Positions 36,101 to 43,987 of a DNA stretch of 53,007 bases are shown here, in pieces. The position numbers were made by a program, and so were the translations under genes. This DNA comes from Candidatus Methanoperedens nitratireducens (lineage in GTDB: Archaea; Halobacteriota; Methanosarcinia; Methanosarcinales; Methanoperedenaceae), in contig NZ_JMIY01000002.1 of NCBI RefSeq assembly GCF_000685155.1, positions 419,755 to 472,761 on the forward strand, read 5' to 3'. The first letter of the stretch is position 1. The number at the start of each line of letters is the position of its first letter. The notes below the pieces were generated by a model that had not been told where the DNA came from, did no database searches, and saw only the letters and a list, made by a program, of their open reading frames with translations.

Positions 36101-36237
36101 TGGACTGTGGCAGGTGCACCATTGGTCCGCTCAAACTTAACAGGGCCATAAACAATTGAGGCTGTTGCTGCAGGGCTGAATGTCGATACAAGAATTAATG
36201 CTATGACTATATACGAAGTGAAGGGCCTATGATCCAT
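33106..36237 (-). CDS. large secreted polymorphic-toxin-like protein with calcium repeats and nuclease-like tip
   Basis: About 1043 residues. Signal peptide (about 7-26), beta-rich module (30-130), Ig-like domain (130-210), a thrombospondin-3-type calcium block (about 215-390, many D-x-D-x-D-G units such as DTDGDGLTD), a beta domain (400-500), a lectin-like stretch (505-655) and a second calcium block (657-760). A hydrophobic glycine/alanine-rich segment (790-866, SLIPVAGAVADARDAVQAF) resembles pre-toxin regions. The last about 100 residues have HWAQIIDKFGSKTEQEV (His961) and end GNVVTAFPDEIK, matching the layout of EndoU/BECR RNase toxins. ATG 36237 is preferred over GTG 36249. A candidate immunity gene follows. 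Confidence 0.78.
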   Translation of the reverse strand: MDHRPFTSYIVIALILVSTFSPAATASIVYGPVKFERTNGAPATVQDNFSLSRINGNYTLYIQNGDEENNQSSSSLIRLNGETVVRTNEFNQNIRLIEKNIAVQEKNELEIQVRSSPGSHTTLWIEDETPLITILSPSDDTASNQPITVSGTIAEAAVTSITLTHNGAAFTVPVIDQNFSTIVDLVEINNITISAVDSIGRTRSITLLLDGDMLPEYYERLLGFDPQNPDSDSSLTQENEAGNGIKDGYEMLGGQLPVFVKYRIGADPFKEDTDGDGLTDYFELMKLGLLTDIRSVDSDSNGIPDAEEDPDNDGLTNLQEQTLGTDPLVSDTDKDSLPDGFEVSIGTNPLLKDTDNDGLDDDSELRLGTDPLNPDTDGDGILDGDEVYTSVKTHDTLDVRVSITGRGDLARDLKIYNVASGYLNNVSALVSPVVDLSLNRSFETARISLPYNPDKVSDPANLSLFYFNETLGTFIQIESTVDPDNRTVTGTTSHFSVFAIFYVPAWNALFEAEMNTGRDVVYNSWTIRITNNRHGGTNWFNGSASFLPGLYRINASGWYHHWSGGGTPRCPDQTGIDGGPIYAWCNRAKSYGSGNYGMHVRYGNSDSPVSALRVAAGILEFTHQGGPIGIWDKDDYYGDNSADATYVLVYAEETQHADTDGDGIPDALETGGFRDGLGNWYFTDPYDPDTDGDGLSDGEEAGVLVEVDGKKYFKINSKPTLVDSDGDGIDDPDEIALGINPLNSDTDFDGIPDNVDPEPLIPQTATPEAGALEIGRAIILGAVFGETGIEGGGMNWLVGDIASSPYYLVGWIGFSLIPVAGAVADARDAVQAFINGDALGAALNAAGIFSGLGDAVKVSGAVGLFITKYPSKAIDVGKVLARYVLKYVPFEGVKLGALDAIYGGAVSALKKGDITADDILKVVENNRDLRKTIGVTKRDDEVRWLEEGTSTWGWTKIKEVHWAQIIDKFGSKTEQEVQEMIFDTIKYGEIAKSIPGDQYKYTKKFTAKDGSLHDFSVVVSDRPFEMGGIGKGNVVTAFPDEIK

Positions 36238-36268
36238 ACCTAATACCACAGCTATACGTAGATTAATT

Positions 36269-36280
36269 AAGATATATATA
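36269..36280 (-). promoter_or_regulatory. TATA box of the toxin gene
   Basis: The minus strand reads AATTATATATATCTTAATTA about 35 bases before the ATG at 36237. No Shine-Dalgarno is evident, so a short-leader or leaderless transcript is likely. Confidence 0.4.
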
Positions 36281-36352
36281 ATTATTGATTATAATTATAA
36301 TGATGATATGTAGGTTTAGGACAGGAGAATACTGATGACAGAACGTTAGGGT

Positions 36353-36405
36353 CAAGGGGTGAGCGCAAGCTCCCGATTTTAATCGTGGAGTAAGCGAACC
36401 CCTTG
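36353..36405 (+). repeat. structured left end of the TnpB-only element
   Basis: Outer stem CAAGGGG/CCCCTTG (36353-36359 with 36399-36405), an inner hairpin GAGC-GCAA-GCTC (36361-36372) and a hairpin CGATT-TT-AATCG (36374-36385). CTCC at 36370-36373 can alternatively pair with GGAG at 36387-36390, so two folds compete. This is what IS200/IS605-type subterminal hairpins look like. A 30-base related sequence lies at 51499-51529. The rest of 36250-36511 holds only promoters. Confidence 0.6.
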
Positions 36406-36511
36406 TAAGAGCAGCTATAGAAAGCATAATAAGAATAGCAGAATAACAGCCGCCGACACATATATATATGTATTCAAAGATTATAATAGTTATTGTCCAA
36501 GAAGTACAGTT

Positions 36512-38068
36512 ATGAAAACTACAACTCCATCGTTCATATTAGAACTGCCCTTAAAAACAACTACGGTACAGGAATCCACTATACTGGTACGATTGGACGC
36601 TGGAAGGCAGTTATATAATGCGTGTCTTGGGGAATCCCTTAAACGTCTGGATTTATTGAGGCAGTCAAAAGAGTATCAGCAAATAAGAACCCTTCCAAAG
36701 GTAAAAAGCATGACCGAAGCGTTCAATGCACTGAACAAGAAGTTTGAGTTCACGGAATACGATATTCATCATTACGCTGCTGGAATAAGACATAGTTGGA
36801 TTCAGGATCATATCAATATCCATATAGCTCAGAAACTGGCTACAAGAGCCTTCAAAACCGTCCAGAAAAAGTCATTCGGAAAAGCAAAGAACGTCAGGTT
36901 TAAGGGCAAGAACCAGTTCGATACTTTGGAAGGTAAAAACAACGAAACTGGACTGATATTCAGGAACAATACCTTATACTGGGCAGGTCTTGAGATATCC
37001 TGCATAATCGATGAGAAGAGCGATGTAATAACATATGGGTTGGGTCACGAAATCAAGTATTGCCGTATTGTCAGAAGAAAGATCAATTCTAAGAACAGGT
37101 TCTACGTACAGCTCATCCTTGAAGGAACTCCATACCAGAAGTCTAAAAATAATATCGGTACAGAAGAAATAGGATTAGATGTAGGTCCCAGTACGATAGC
37201 CATAGTTGGAGACACCAAAGCCGAGCTAAAACAGTTTTGCAGCGAGATAGCACCAAAACAGAAAGAAAAACGAAAGCTGCAAAGGAAACAGGATAGGCAG
37301 AGAAGGGCCAACAATCCGGAGAATTATAACGAGAACGGTACTGTCAGGAAGGGTAAGAAGAAATGGAAGAAATCAAATCATTATAAGAAAACAAGCAGCG
37401 AACTGGCAGAACTTGATAGGAAGTTAGCTGCCCATAGAAAGTCCCTTCACGGAAAAGATATCAACGAAATAATAGCCATGGGAACGAGGATTACCACTGA
37501 GAAAATTCCATATACAGCATGGCAGAAGACGTTTGGAACATCAGTTCTGATGAGAGCACCATCAATGTTTATGAGTAGTCTCAAACGAAAAGCTGAAAAT
37601 GCTGGGGGCTACCTGATAGAATTCCCTACGAACACAACAAAACTATCTCAGATATGCCATATTTGTGGAGAAGCGCTTCCGAAGCCGTTGAGCCAGCGAT
37701 GGCATATATGCTGTGGTATAGAGATGCAGAGGGACTTATACTCAGCATTTCTGGCTAAATGTGTTGATATAGAAACAAGCTCCCTTGATATAGCCAAAGC
37801 GAAACAACTTTGGCCAGGTCTGGAACCAGTCCTGAGCGAGGCGGTATCAAGGGTTATTCAATCTGCAAATGGCGGGAAAGTTCCTTCCAGCTTTGGCGTT
37901 CCAGCAAAAGGGCTGCCGAAGGCGCCCGCATGTTGCGAAGAGACGCAGTCTCTCGACCAGAGACAGAGCGGATCGCCCGTTAAACCAGTAGCGACTGTAA
38001 CTGAGGCTGCGGATGATGTAATCAGAGATAATATCTACGAAGATGAGAGCCGCAGAGAGGTTATATGA
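36512..38068 (+). CDS. tnpB: TnpB-like RNA-guided endonuclease (IS605 OrfB family)
   Basis: 518 residues, longer than the typical 370-430. RuvC-I is IGLDVGPSTIAIVGD (catalytic Asp near 225), RuvC-II is TRITTEKI (Glu), the zinc finger is CHICG...WHICCG and RuvC-III is EMQRDLYSAFLAKC with Asp. The three acidic residues appear retained. The N-terminal arginine-rich region contains KGKNQF and KKKWKKSNHYKK. The extra C-terminal 90 residues (VSRVIQSANGGKVPS onwards) are low-complexity and coincide with the DNA expected to encode the guide (omega) RNA. It has homology to a Cas12 ancestor; an active guide-directed nuclease is plausible. Confidence 0.88.
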   Translation: MKTTTPSFILELPLKTTTVQESTILVRLDAGRQLYNACLGESLKRLDLLRQSKEYQQIRTLPKVKSMTEAFNALNKKFEFTEYDIHHYAAGIRHSWIQDHINIHIAQKLATRAFKTVQKKSFGKAKNVRFKGKNQFDTLEGKNNETGLIFRNNTLYWAGLEISCIIDEKSDVITYGLGHEIKYCRIVRRKINSKNRFYVQLILEGTPYQKSKNNIGTEEIGLDVGPSTIAIVGDTKAELKQFCSEIAPKQKEKRKLQRKQDRQRRANNPENYNENGTVRKGKKKWKKSNHYKKTSSELAELDRKLAAHRKSLHGKDINEIIAMGTRITTEKIPYTAWQKTFGTSVLMRAPSMFMSSLKRKAENAGGYLIEFPTNTTKLSQICHICGEALPKPLSQRWHICCGIEMQRDLYSAFLAKCVDIETSSLDIAKAKQLWPGLEPVLSEAVSRVIQSANGGKVPSSFGVPAKGLPKAPACCEETQSLDQRQSGSPVKPVATVTEAADDVIRDNIYEDESRREVI

Positions 38069-38110
38069 ACGCTGGAATCTCCAGCCGAAAGAAGGGAGAG
38101 GTCTCAAAGT
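37860..38110 (+). ncRNA. candidate omega RNA overlapping the 3' end of tnpB
   Basis: In TnpB systems the guide RNA scaffold runs from the 3' part of tnpB to the element's right end. Here this span has several short hairpins (GCAAAAGGGCTGCCG region, CAGTCTCTCGACCAGAGACAG, and GCTGGA-ATC-TCCAGC at 38072-38086). This is predicted by analogy only; borders are approximate. Confidence 0.35.
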
Positions 38111-38167
38111 GCAATTGCCATAATTTATAGGGTAAATTTATCACAAATTGTAGATATCTTGAGCATT

Positions 38168-38944
38168 ATGAAAAATTTATCCGAAAAGCCGGACCAGTTC
38201 TCACAGAAAATTCCAGTTAACACCGGCAGAGAAACCCCCTCTCTCAGATCATCCTGGTCCAGCCTGTTTAAAGCCACTTACCATTGGATCATTCAGCATG
38301 ACGATAGTAAAATTTTCGTGGTGCTGTACATTGCCCTTGCCGTGGTGTTGAGCATATTCATCAGCCTTTTCTGGCTGGTGTTTGTGGTATGGGTTCATTT
38401 GATATTCGAATGGTTACGGCAGAGGCATTTACTGCCGGATGGGGTTTTTCAAATATTCGCACGGGTGCTCTGGGAACTCAAACTGGATATTGCCCTTATC
38501 CTTTTTGCTTTCGTCGTAACCGTATATATGGAATTTATTCTGGGCGTAGCCGGTTTGAGTGCCGCCTCCCGGCTGGGCCAGGCCGGCCAGATCGGGTTGA
38601 AAGGCGGAACCAAATTCGCCGGCTGGCAGCGGGCCATTCGCGGATTCTTATTGTCTGTGGATGATGCCGCGCAGGTATTGCGGTCGATGTCGGGAGTAAA
38701 AAAATCCGGGGCGTCGAATAACCCGAATAACCCGGAGGCAAAACATATTTCCCAATCAGTGGATCGTCCTGAAAAAATTTGTAGATGGGGTGGTTGGCAG
38801 GCTAAATGGTCATGCTGGGATCGGATTTCTCTGGCTTTTGCAGCTCTATGCTTTCTGCTGCTGGGAATCGCACCATGGATTACGGAGCATACCTTTTTCA
38901 CAGTCCTGCAGGCGATCTCTCTGGAATTGCGCCCTTTCCCGTAA
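38168..38944 (+). CDS. hypothetical multi-helix membrane protein, foreign-looking
   Basis: About 258 residues from ATG 38168. Three or four transmembrane segments are visible: one at about 50-75, one at about 100-130, and one near 225-245, with soluble glycine- and serine-rich stretches between. I recognise no family. The DNA is GC-rich and uses codons such as GCC, GGC and CGG more than its neighbours, so recent transfer from a bacterium is possible. It follows the TnpB element by about 60 bases, which may have brought it. Confidence 0.65.
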   Translation: MKNLSEKPDQFSQKIPVNTGRETPSLRSSWSSLFKATYHWIIQHDDSKIFVVLYIALAVVLSIFISLFWLVFVVWVHLIFEWLRQRHLLPDGVFQIFARVLWELKLDIALILFAFVVTVYMEFILGVAGLSAASRLGQAGQIGLKGGTKFAGWQRAIRGFLLSVDDAAQVLRSMSGVKKSGASNNPNNPEAKHISQSVDRPEKICRWGGWQAKWSCWDRISLAFAALCFLLLGIAPWITEHTFFTVLQAISLELRPFP

Positions 38945-39120
38945 CAACGTGCAATAAGTATATATGTTTCAATGACAATTCTAATCGAAGCCTGAGACAA
39001 TATCAAATACAGCCATCCGTGATTGATTTTTATGCATTTATACAATGTTATAAGAACCTGTAGCGGTAGCGGTTTGTCCGGCATAGTACAATTAAAAATT
39101 TAAAAAATTTGAATAATATC

Positions 39121-40413
39121 ATGCAGCGAGAAAAATGGTCATCAAGCATGGGCTTTATCCTGGCGAGTATAGGCTCTGCTGTAGGTATAGGTAATATCTG
39201 GCGTTTTCCATACATCGTGGGCATAAGCGGAGGCGGGGCATTCCTGATCCCATATCTGATCGCTATTTTCTTATTCGGCCTGCCTTTGATGATTCTTGAG
39301 TTCGCACTGGGAAGACATTTCAGGGCCTCAGTGGTGCCAACCTTCAGCACTATCGGGAAAAGATTCAGATTTGCAGGTTTCTTCATTGTCTTTATCATGG
39401 TCATGATAGTTAGCTACTACCTTGTGATTACAGGCTGGGTGCTTGCTTATTCCCTCTTCTTTATTCTGGGAGATCCTATCTCTTTCTCCCTGTTCACGGA
39501 TTCTTATTATCCACTGCTGTTCTTTTTAATCTCAGGCGGGATATCCTTCCTTGTAGTCAGGGCGGGTGTCAGGAGTGGTATTGAGAAACTTTCAAAATTA
39601 CTCATACCAATTTTGCTTATAATTCTGCTTATGTTACTGGTTTTTTCCCTCTCCCTACCAGGCGCAGCGCGCGGGGTAGAGTTCTATCTCACTCCAGATT
39701 TCTCAAGGCTATCTGATCCTATTATATGGACAGCAGCTTTCGGGCAGGCGTTTTTCTCTCTGAGTGTGGGCGTAGGCATAATGCTCACCTATGGCAGCTA
39801 CATGCGTGATGAGAATATTGTAAAAAGCGCCAGCATAATTACAGTATCCGATCTTCTGATCGCGATCATAGGAGGACTTGTGATATTCCCCATCGTCTTC
39901 TCCTTTGACCTTGACCCGGCAGCAGGCGTACAGCTTGCTTTTGTGACACTGCCTCCTGTTTTTCAAGAAATGGGTTTTGGAGTTATCCTGGGTGCTATGT
40001 TCTTTTTACTTCTGTTCTTTGCAGCCCTGACCTCTGCAGTTTCCATGATGGAGGTACCTACGGCTACTCTAATTGATTTCTATGGTTTTGAGAGGAAAAA
40101 GGCCACCTCGATGGTCTCAGTCATTATCATTTTTATAGGACTACTCTCGGCCTTAAGCTATACTCCCCTCAGATTACAGCTATTCAGTGTACCAGTTTTC
40201 GATACCATGGACTTTGTCTTCGGCACTCTTGGTATCATAGCGGCCGGATTGGTTTTGAGCATAATCGCAGGATGGTTTTTTGATCTTGGGATCATATGCA
40301 AAGATATTGGATGCAGCCTGAGGATGCAGAGGTTTCTTATGCTCGTCATTAAATTTTTCATACCGGTTATACTTTTCGTCAATCTTGTGGTAAGAGTGAT
40401 CGGATTTGTTTAG
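39121..40413 (+). CDS. sodium-dependent neurotransmitter-symporter (NSS) family transporter
   Basis: About 430 residues, roughly 11 TM segments, LeuT-like fold. ATG 39121 is chosen over TTG 39109. Family marks are the first helix WSSSMGFILASIGSAVGIGNIWRFPY with the unwound GSAVGIGN segment, GGGAFLIPYLIAIF, and the sodium-site AAFGQAFFSLSVGVGIMLTYGSYM. It most likely imports an amino acid or similar small solute with Na+. Its 3' end lies 5 bases from the tail of the corA gene on the other strand. Confidence 0.94.
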   Translation: MQREKWSSSMGFILASIGSAVGIGNIWRFPYIVGISGGGAFLIPYLIAIFLFGLPLMILEFALGRHFRASVVPTFSTIGKRFRFAGFFIVFIMVMIVSYYLVITGWVLAYSLFFILGDPISFSLFTDSYYPLLFFLISGGISFLVVRAGVRSGIEKLSKLLIPILLIILLMLLVFSLSLPGAARGVEFYLTPDFSRLSDPIIWTAAFGQAFFSLSVGVGIMLTYGSYMRDENIVKSASIITVSDLLIAIIGGLVIFPIVFSFDLDPAAGVQLAFVTLPPVFQEMGFGVILGAMFFLLLFFAALTSAVSMMEVPTATLIDFYGFERKKATSMVSVIIIFIGLLSALSYTPLRLQLFSVPVFDTMDFVFGTLGIIAAGLVLSIIAGWFFDLGIICKDIGCSLRMQRFLMLVIKFFIPVILFVNLVVRVIGFV

Positions 40414-40418
40414 TTCCA

Positions 40419-41483
40419 TTATAGCCATTTTTTCCTTCTGAAATAAACAAGCATTGAGACACTGACTACCATTATGATGACCCACACCACAGGATAACCC
40501 CAGCGCCATTTAAGCTCAGGCATATATTCAAAATTCATTCCATAAACACCTACTATAAAGGTCAGAGGAATAAATATTGTAGCCATAATAGTCAGTATCT
40601 TCATAATTTCATTAGTTCTATTGCTGATACTGGAGATATAAATATCAAGCATACCTGAGAGCATCTCTCTGAGCGTCTCGATCGTATCAATAATCTGGAT
40701 TATATGATCATAAACATCTCTTAGATGGATATCAGTATAATCATGAATAAGCAGTGAGTCGCTCCTCTCAAGTCCACTTACCACCTCTCTTAATGGCCAG
40801 ACCGATTTACGCAAAAGTATCATCTCTCTTTTTAAATTTTGAATAGCCTTTAATGCCTCTGGCGTGGGATTGGCTACCAGGTCTTCCTCGATATCTCCTA
40901 TCTTCTCCCCGAGTCTCTCAAGGATTATAAAATAATTATCGACAATTGTGTCCATTAGAGCATAAGCAAGGTAATCTGCCCCCATCCTCCTGATACGGCC
41001 TTTGCCACTTTTGATAATCTCTCTTACGGAATTAAAAATATTCAATTCCTTTTCCTGGAAAGAAATAACAAAATTCTGGCCGAATATTAAACTGACTTGC
41101 TCTGTTAGTATTCGATTTGCTTTTCCTTCATAATAGAGTATTTTTAAAACTATAAATACGTAATTCCCAAAGTCCTCCATTTTCGGGCGCTGCTCTGTGT
41201 TCAGAATGTCCTCAAGCAGGAGAGGGTGAAGGTTAAGTTGCTTTCCAATTTTTTCTATAATCTCAACTTGATGAAGACCATCTATGTTAATCCACGTGAT
41301 TGCTGGCTTATCTCTGAGGGGAAATCATTCCTCAATTGTTTTTACCTCTTTTTCCTGAAAATGCGCTTCATCGTAATCAATGATTGTAATCTTTACCCTC
41401 TCGGTCTTCCTCTTACCTATATGGATTAAGGTTCCTGGAGGAAGACCAGCTTTTTTTGATCGTCTGTTAGTGTATTTTGCCAT
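40419..41483 (-). pseudogene. corA: CorA magnesium/cobalt transporter interrupted by an in-frame TGA
   Basis: From ATG 41483 the frame reads MAKYTNRRSKKAGLPPGTLI...KTIEE then TGA at 41325-41327 (codon 53), and continues in the same frame as FPLRDKPAITWINIDGLHQ...HPLLLEDILNTEQRPK to the end. The downstream part has the usual helical stalk, two TM segments and the GMN motif VYGMNFEY near the C-terminus. Without the stop the protein would be 354 residues, normal for CorA. A 253-residue product could start at ATG 41180 but would lack most of the cytoplasmic domain. One base change (or a sequencing error) explains it. Confidence 0.85.
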
Positions 41484-41701
41484 TACATTCTACCTCACGC
41501 TTAAAAAGGGATAAATTGGATAACATATCAAGAGCACCGGGGTAATACATCAAATATAAGTACATACAATATAAGTATAAGAAGTATATCCTCAGATTAT
41601 AAATACATACGTAATATATGTGTATGAGAGAGTTGGCAGATTAAGAACAAAGAATCAAATCTGGTATTTATTAAATTACATTCGATGTTATAAGAGGTCT
41701 T

Positions 41702-43018
41702 ATGGTCGATATTACTTTTCAAATTCTGTTTATAATCCTGCTTATCATTGCCAATGGCGTATTTGCCATGGCAGAGATTGCCATTGTCTCTGCACGGAAG
41801 GCACGGCTTCAGCAATTGGCCAATGAAGGTGATGCGAAGGCACGTGCAGCGTTAGAACTGGCAAGTTCGCCCAATCGTCTCCTGTCTACGGTTCAGATTG
41901 GCATAACACTCATCGGTATACTGGCAGGCGCATTCGGAGGGGCAACCATAGCAGGGGAACTGGCTGCACGCCTGAGATCTGTGCCGTTATTTGCACCGTA
42001 TAGTGAAGCTATCGCTGTAGGTGCTGTTGTTCTTGGCATTACATATCTTACACTGGTTATCGGTGAACTTGCACCCAAAAGGGTGGCATTACACAACGCC
42101 GAACAGATAGCTCGTATTGTTGCCAACCCCATGCGTGTAATATCCCGGCTTGCCTCCCCTGCTGTTTATATATTGAGCGTTTCGACAGATGCAGTGCTCA
42201 GGATATTAGGTATACGACCGATTCCTGCGCCTCCTGTCACAGAAGAGGAGATAAATATCTTGATTGAGCAGGGCATGAAAGCTGGAACATTCGAAAAAGC
42301 AGAACGGGATATGGTAGAACATGTGTTCCGCCTGGGCGATCTGCGGGTGGGTGCATTGATGACACCGCGCACTGAGATTTTCTGGCTTGATATCGATGAT
42401 TCACCTGAGGAGATAAGGCAAAAGATAGCCGACAGCGGGCATTCCCGCTTCCCGGTATGCCAGGATAACCTTGATAATATCCTCGGCGTGGTGCAGGTTA
42501 AAGACCTGTTGAGCCATGATATGGCAGGTAAGCCGGCTGATCTGAGGACAGCTATGCGACGTCCATTGTTTGTACCCGAGAGTACGCACGCTTTAAGAGT
42601 CCTGGAATTGTTCAAGCAATCTGGCATACATATCGCACTGGTTGTCGATGAATATGGCAGTATCCAGGGATTGATAACACTCAACGACATCCTGGAAGAG
42701 ATCGTTGGTGAAATACCATCTATAGAGGAGCTGGCTGAGCCACTGGCTGTGCAGCGCGAGGATGGTTCATGGCTACTGGATGGAATGTTGCCAATTGTCG
42801 ATTTCAAGGATATCTTTGGCGTCAAAAAGCTGCCGGGAGAGGGAATATATCAGACACTGGGCGGCTTCATAATGATGCAGATGGGACGTATTCCTTCAGT
42901 CAGCAGCCATTTTGAATGGGGCGGGCTGCGCTTTGAGGTGGTGGATATGGATAAAAACCGGGTGGATAGGGTGCTGGTCATGCCTGCCAGAAGGGCTCCA
43001 CCTGCTCAAAAAAAATAG
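41702..43018 (+). CDS. CNNM/CorC (hemolysin-like, DUF21-CBS) membrane protein
   Basis: 438 residues. DUF21/CNNM membrane domain with four helices (about 1-185, LSTVQIGITLIGILAGAFGG, LGITYLTLVIGELAPKR), then two CBS domains (about 210-330; VGALMTPRTEIFWLD, VPESTHALRVLELF) and a CorC_HlyC C-terminal domain (about 350-430). Such proteins bind Mg2+-ATP and are linked to magnesium or divalent cation efflux. GAGGT precedes the ATG. It lies divergent from the interrupted corA gene, and both concern divalent cations; a link is inference. Confidence 0.94.
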   Translation: MVDITFQILFIILLIIANGVFAMAEIAIVSARKARLQQLANEGDAKARAALELASSPNRLLSTVQIGITLIGILAGAFGGATIAGELAARLRSVPLFAPYSEAIAVGAVVLGITYLTLVIGELAPKRVALHNAEQIARIVANPMRVISRLASPAVYILSVSTDAVLRILGIRPIPAPPVTEEEINILIEQGMKAGTFEKAERDMVEHVFRLGDLRVGALMTPRTEIFWLDIDDSPEEIRQKIADSGHSRFPVCQDNLDNILGVVQVKDLLSHDMAGKPADLRTAMRRPLFVPESTHALRVLELFKQSGIHIALVVDEYGSIQGLITLNDILEEIVGEIPSIEELAEPLAVQREDGSWLLDGMLPIVDFKDIFGVKKLPGEGIYQTLGGFIMMQMGRIPSVSSHFEWGGLRFEVVDMDKNRVDRVLVMPARRAPPAQKK

Positions 43019-43107
43019 CTAAAAAGCGGATGGTCTCTGGCCTCAGAAAAGCTTTATATAGCATTAAACTTTCGTATAAAGAAAACGTAAATACAGGCAG
43101 GGATATA

Positions 43108-43974
43108 ATGTTTGAAAATATATTATTTCCAACGGATTTTTCAGAGTATGCGCAGAAAACCCTTGAATGCATTGGTGAGATTCCAGGAGTAAAAGAGGCG
43201 GTGTTGCTTCATGTGGTAGATGTCGCGCATCTTTCAAAGCGAGGAGTGGCTCAAGAGCCCTATATTGAAAATGCCAGGGTTCGCCTCGATGAGCAAAAAA
43301 AACAACTTGAGAGTCTTGGGTTGAAAGTTAAAACAAAGGTAGATGTGATAACAGAGGGTGATGCTTCACACGCTGTTCTGGAAAACGTAAATAAAGAAAA
43401 AGTATCTCTGGTTGTAATGGGCGCGCACGGTAAAAGTCTCATCGAAGGCATCCTTCTTGGAAGCGTCGCCACAAACGTACTGCGATACGGAAACACGCAC
43501 GTTCTGATTATGCGTTATAAACTGGCAGAGTGGCTGGGGACAAAAAAATTTGAAAAATTCTGTTCGAGGATATTTTCAAAAGTGCTTTTACCTACTGATT
43601 TTTCCGAACCTGCCATGGAAGCGTTATCGCTTGTAAAAAACCTGGAGGGGATTGAAGAGGCTGTGCTGGTGCATGTGGTTGACAGGGGAGAAACACAGGA
43701 AGAGATAGAAGCCAATGTCCAGGAGGCAAAAAAGAAGCTTGAAGATATTAAAGAAGATCTAAGCAAAGCAGGTCTAAGGGTGAAGGCTCACATCTGTGTG
43801 GGTAGTCCACCAGATAAGATCATTTCTGTGGCAGAGGAAGAGGATGTTTCGTTGATAATAATGAGTACGCTTGGGAAGGGTGTGTTCAGGGAACTGCTGT
43901 TAGGAAGCACTGCCCGTGACGTGGTAAGGCAGACGGAGAGATCTGTTCTGGCGGTTAGAGCTAAAAGAGTGTGA
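43108..43974 (+). CDS. tandem universal-stress protein (two UspA domains)
   Basis: About 288 residues from ATG 43108 (MFENILFPTDFSEYA); starts further upstream would add residues without homology. Two Usp domains follow in tandem: FPTDFSEYA...GAHGKSLIEGILLGSVATNVL and LPTDFSEPA...STLGKGVFRELLLGSTARDVV, each with the GxxG-x9-G-S/T nucleotide-binding motif, so ATP binding is likely. It is cytoplasmic and stress-linked, preceding an exported peptide and a DUF389 gene in a plus-strand run. Confidence 0.93.
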   Translation: MFENILFPTDFSEYAQKTLECIGEIPGVKEAVLLHVVDVAHLSKRGVAQEPYIENARVRLDEQKKQLESLGLKVKTKVDVITEGDASHAVLENVNKEKVSLVVMGAHGKSLIEGILLGSVATNVLRYGNTHVLIMRYKLAEWLGTKKFEKFCSRIFSKVLLPTDFSEPAMEALSLVKNLEGIEEAVLVHVVDRGETQEEIEANVQEAKKKLEDIKEDLSKAGLRVKAHICVGSPPDKIISVAEEEDVSLIIMSTLGKGVFRELLLGSTARDVVRQTERSVLAVRAKRV

Positions 43975-43987
43975 AATGCGTGAATAA

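Larger units (their letters stand above)
36353..38110 (+). mobile_element. IS1341-type (IS200/IS605 family) element carrying tnpB only
   Basis: A structured left end (36353-36405), a TnpB gene (36512-38068) and a right-end hairpin GCTGGA-ATC-TCCAGC at 38072-38086 define the element. No Y1 transposase tnpA is present, so movement would need one in trans. The exact borders cannot be fixed from one copy; the right border is an estimate. Confidence 0.6.

Noticed and set aside
41325-41327. TGA in corA read as selenocysteine or another recoded residue
   Set aside because: No SECIS-like hairpin was noted, CorA has no catalytic selenium site, and the TGA is not a pyrrolysine codon.
42166-42825. 219-codon open frame on the minus strand
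   Set aside because: Antisense to the CBS-domain region of the CNNM/CorC gene.
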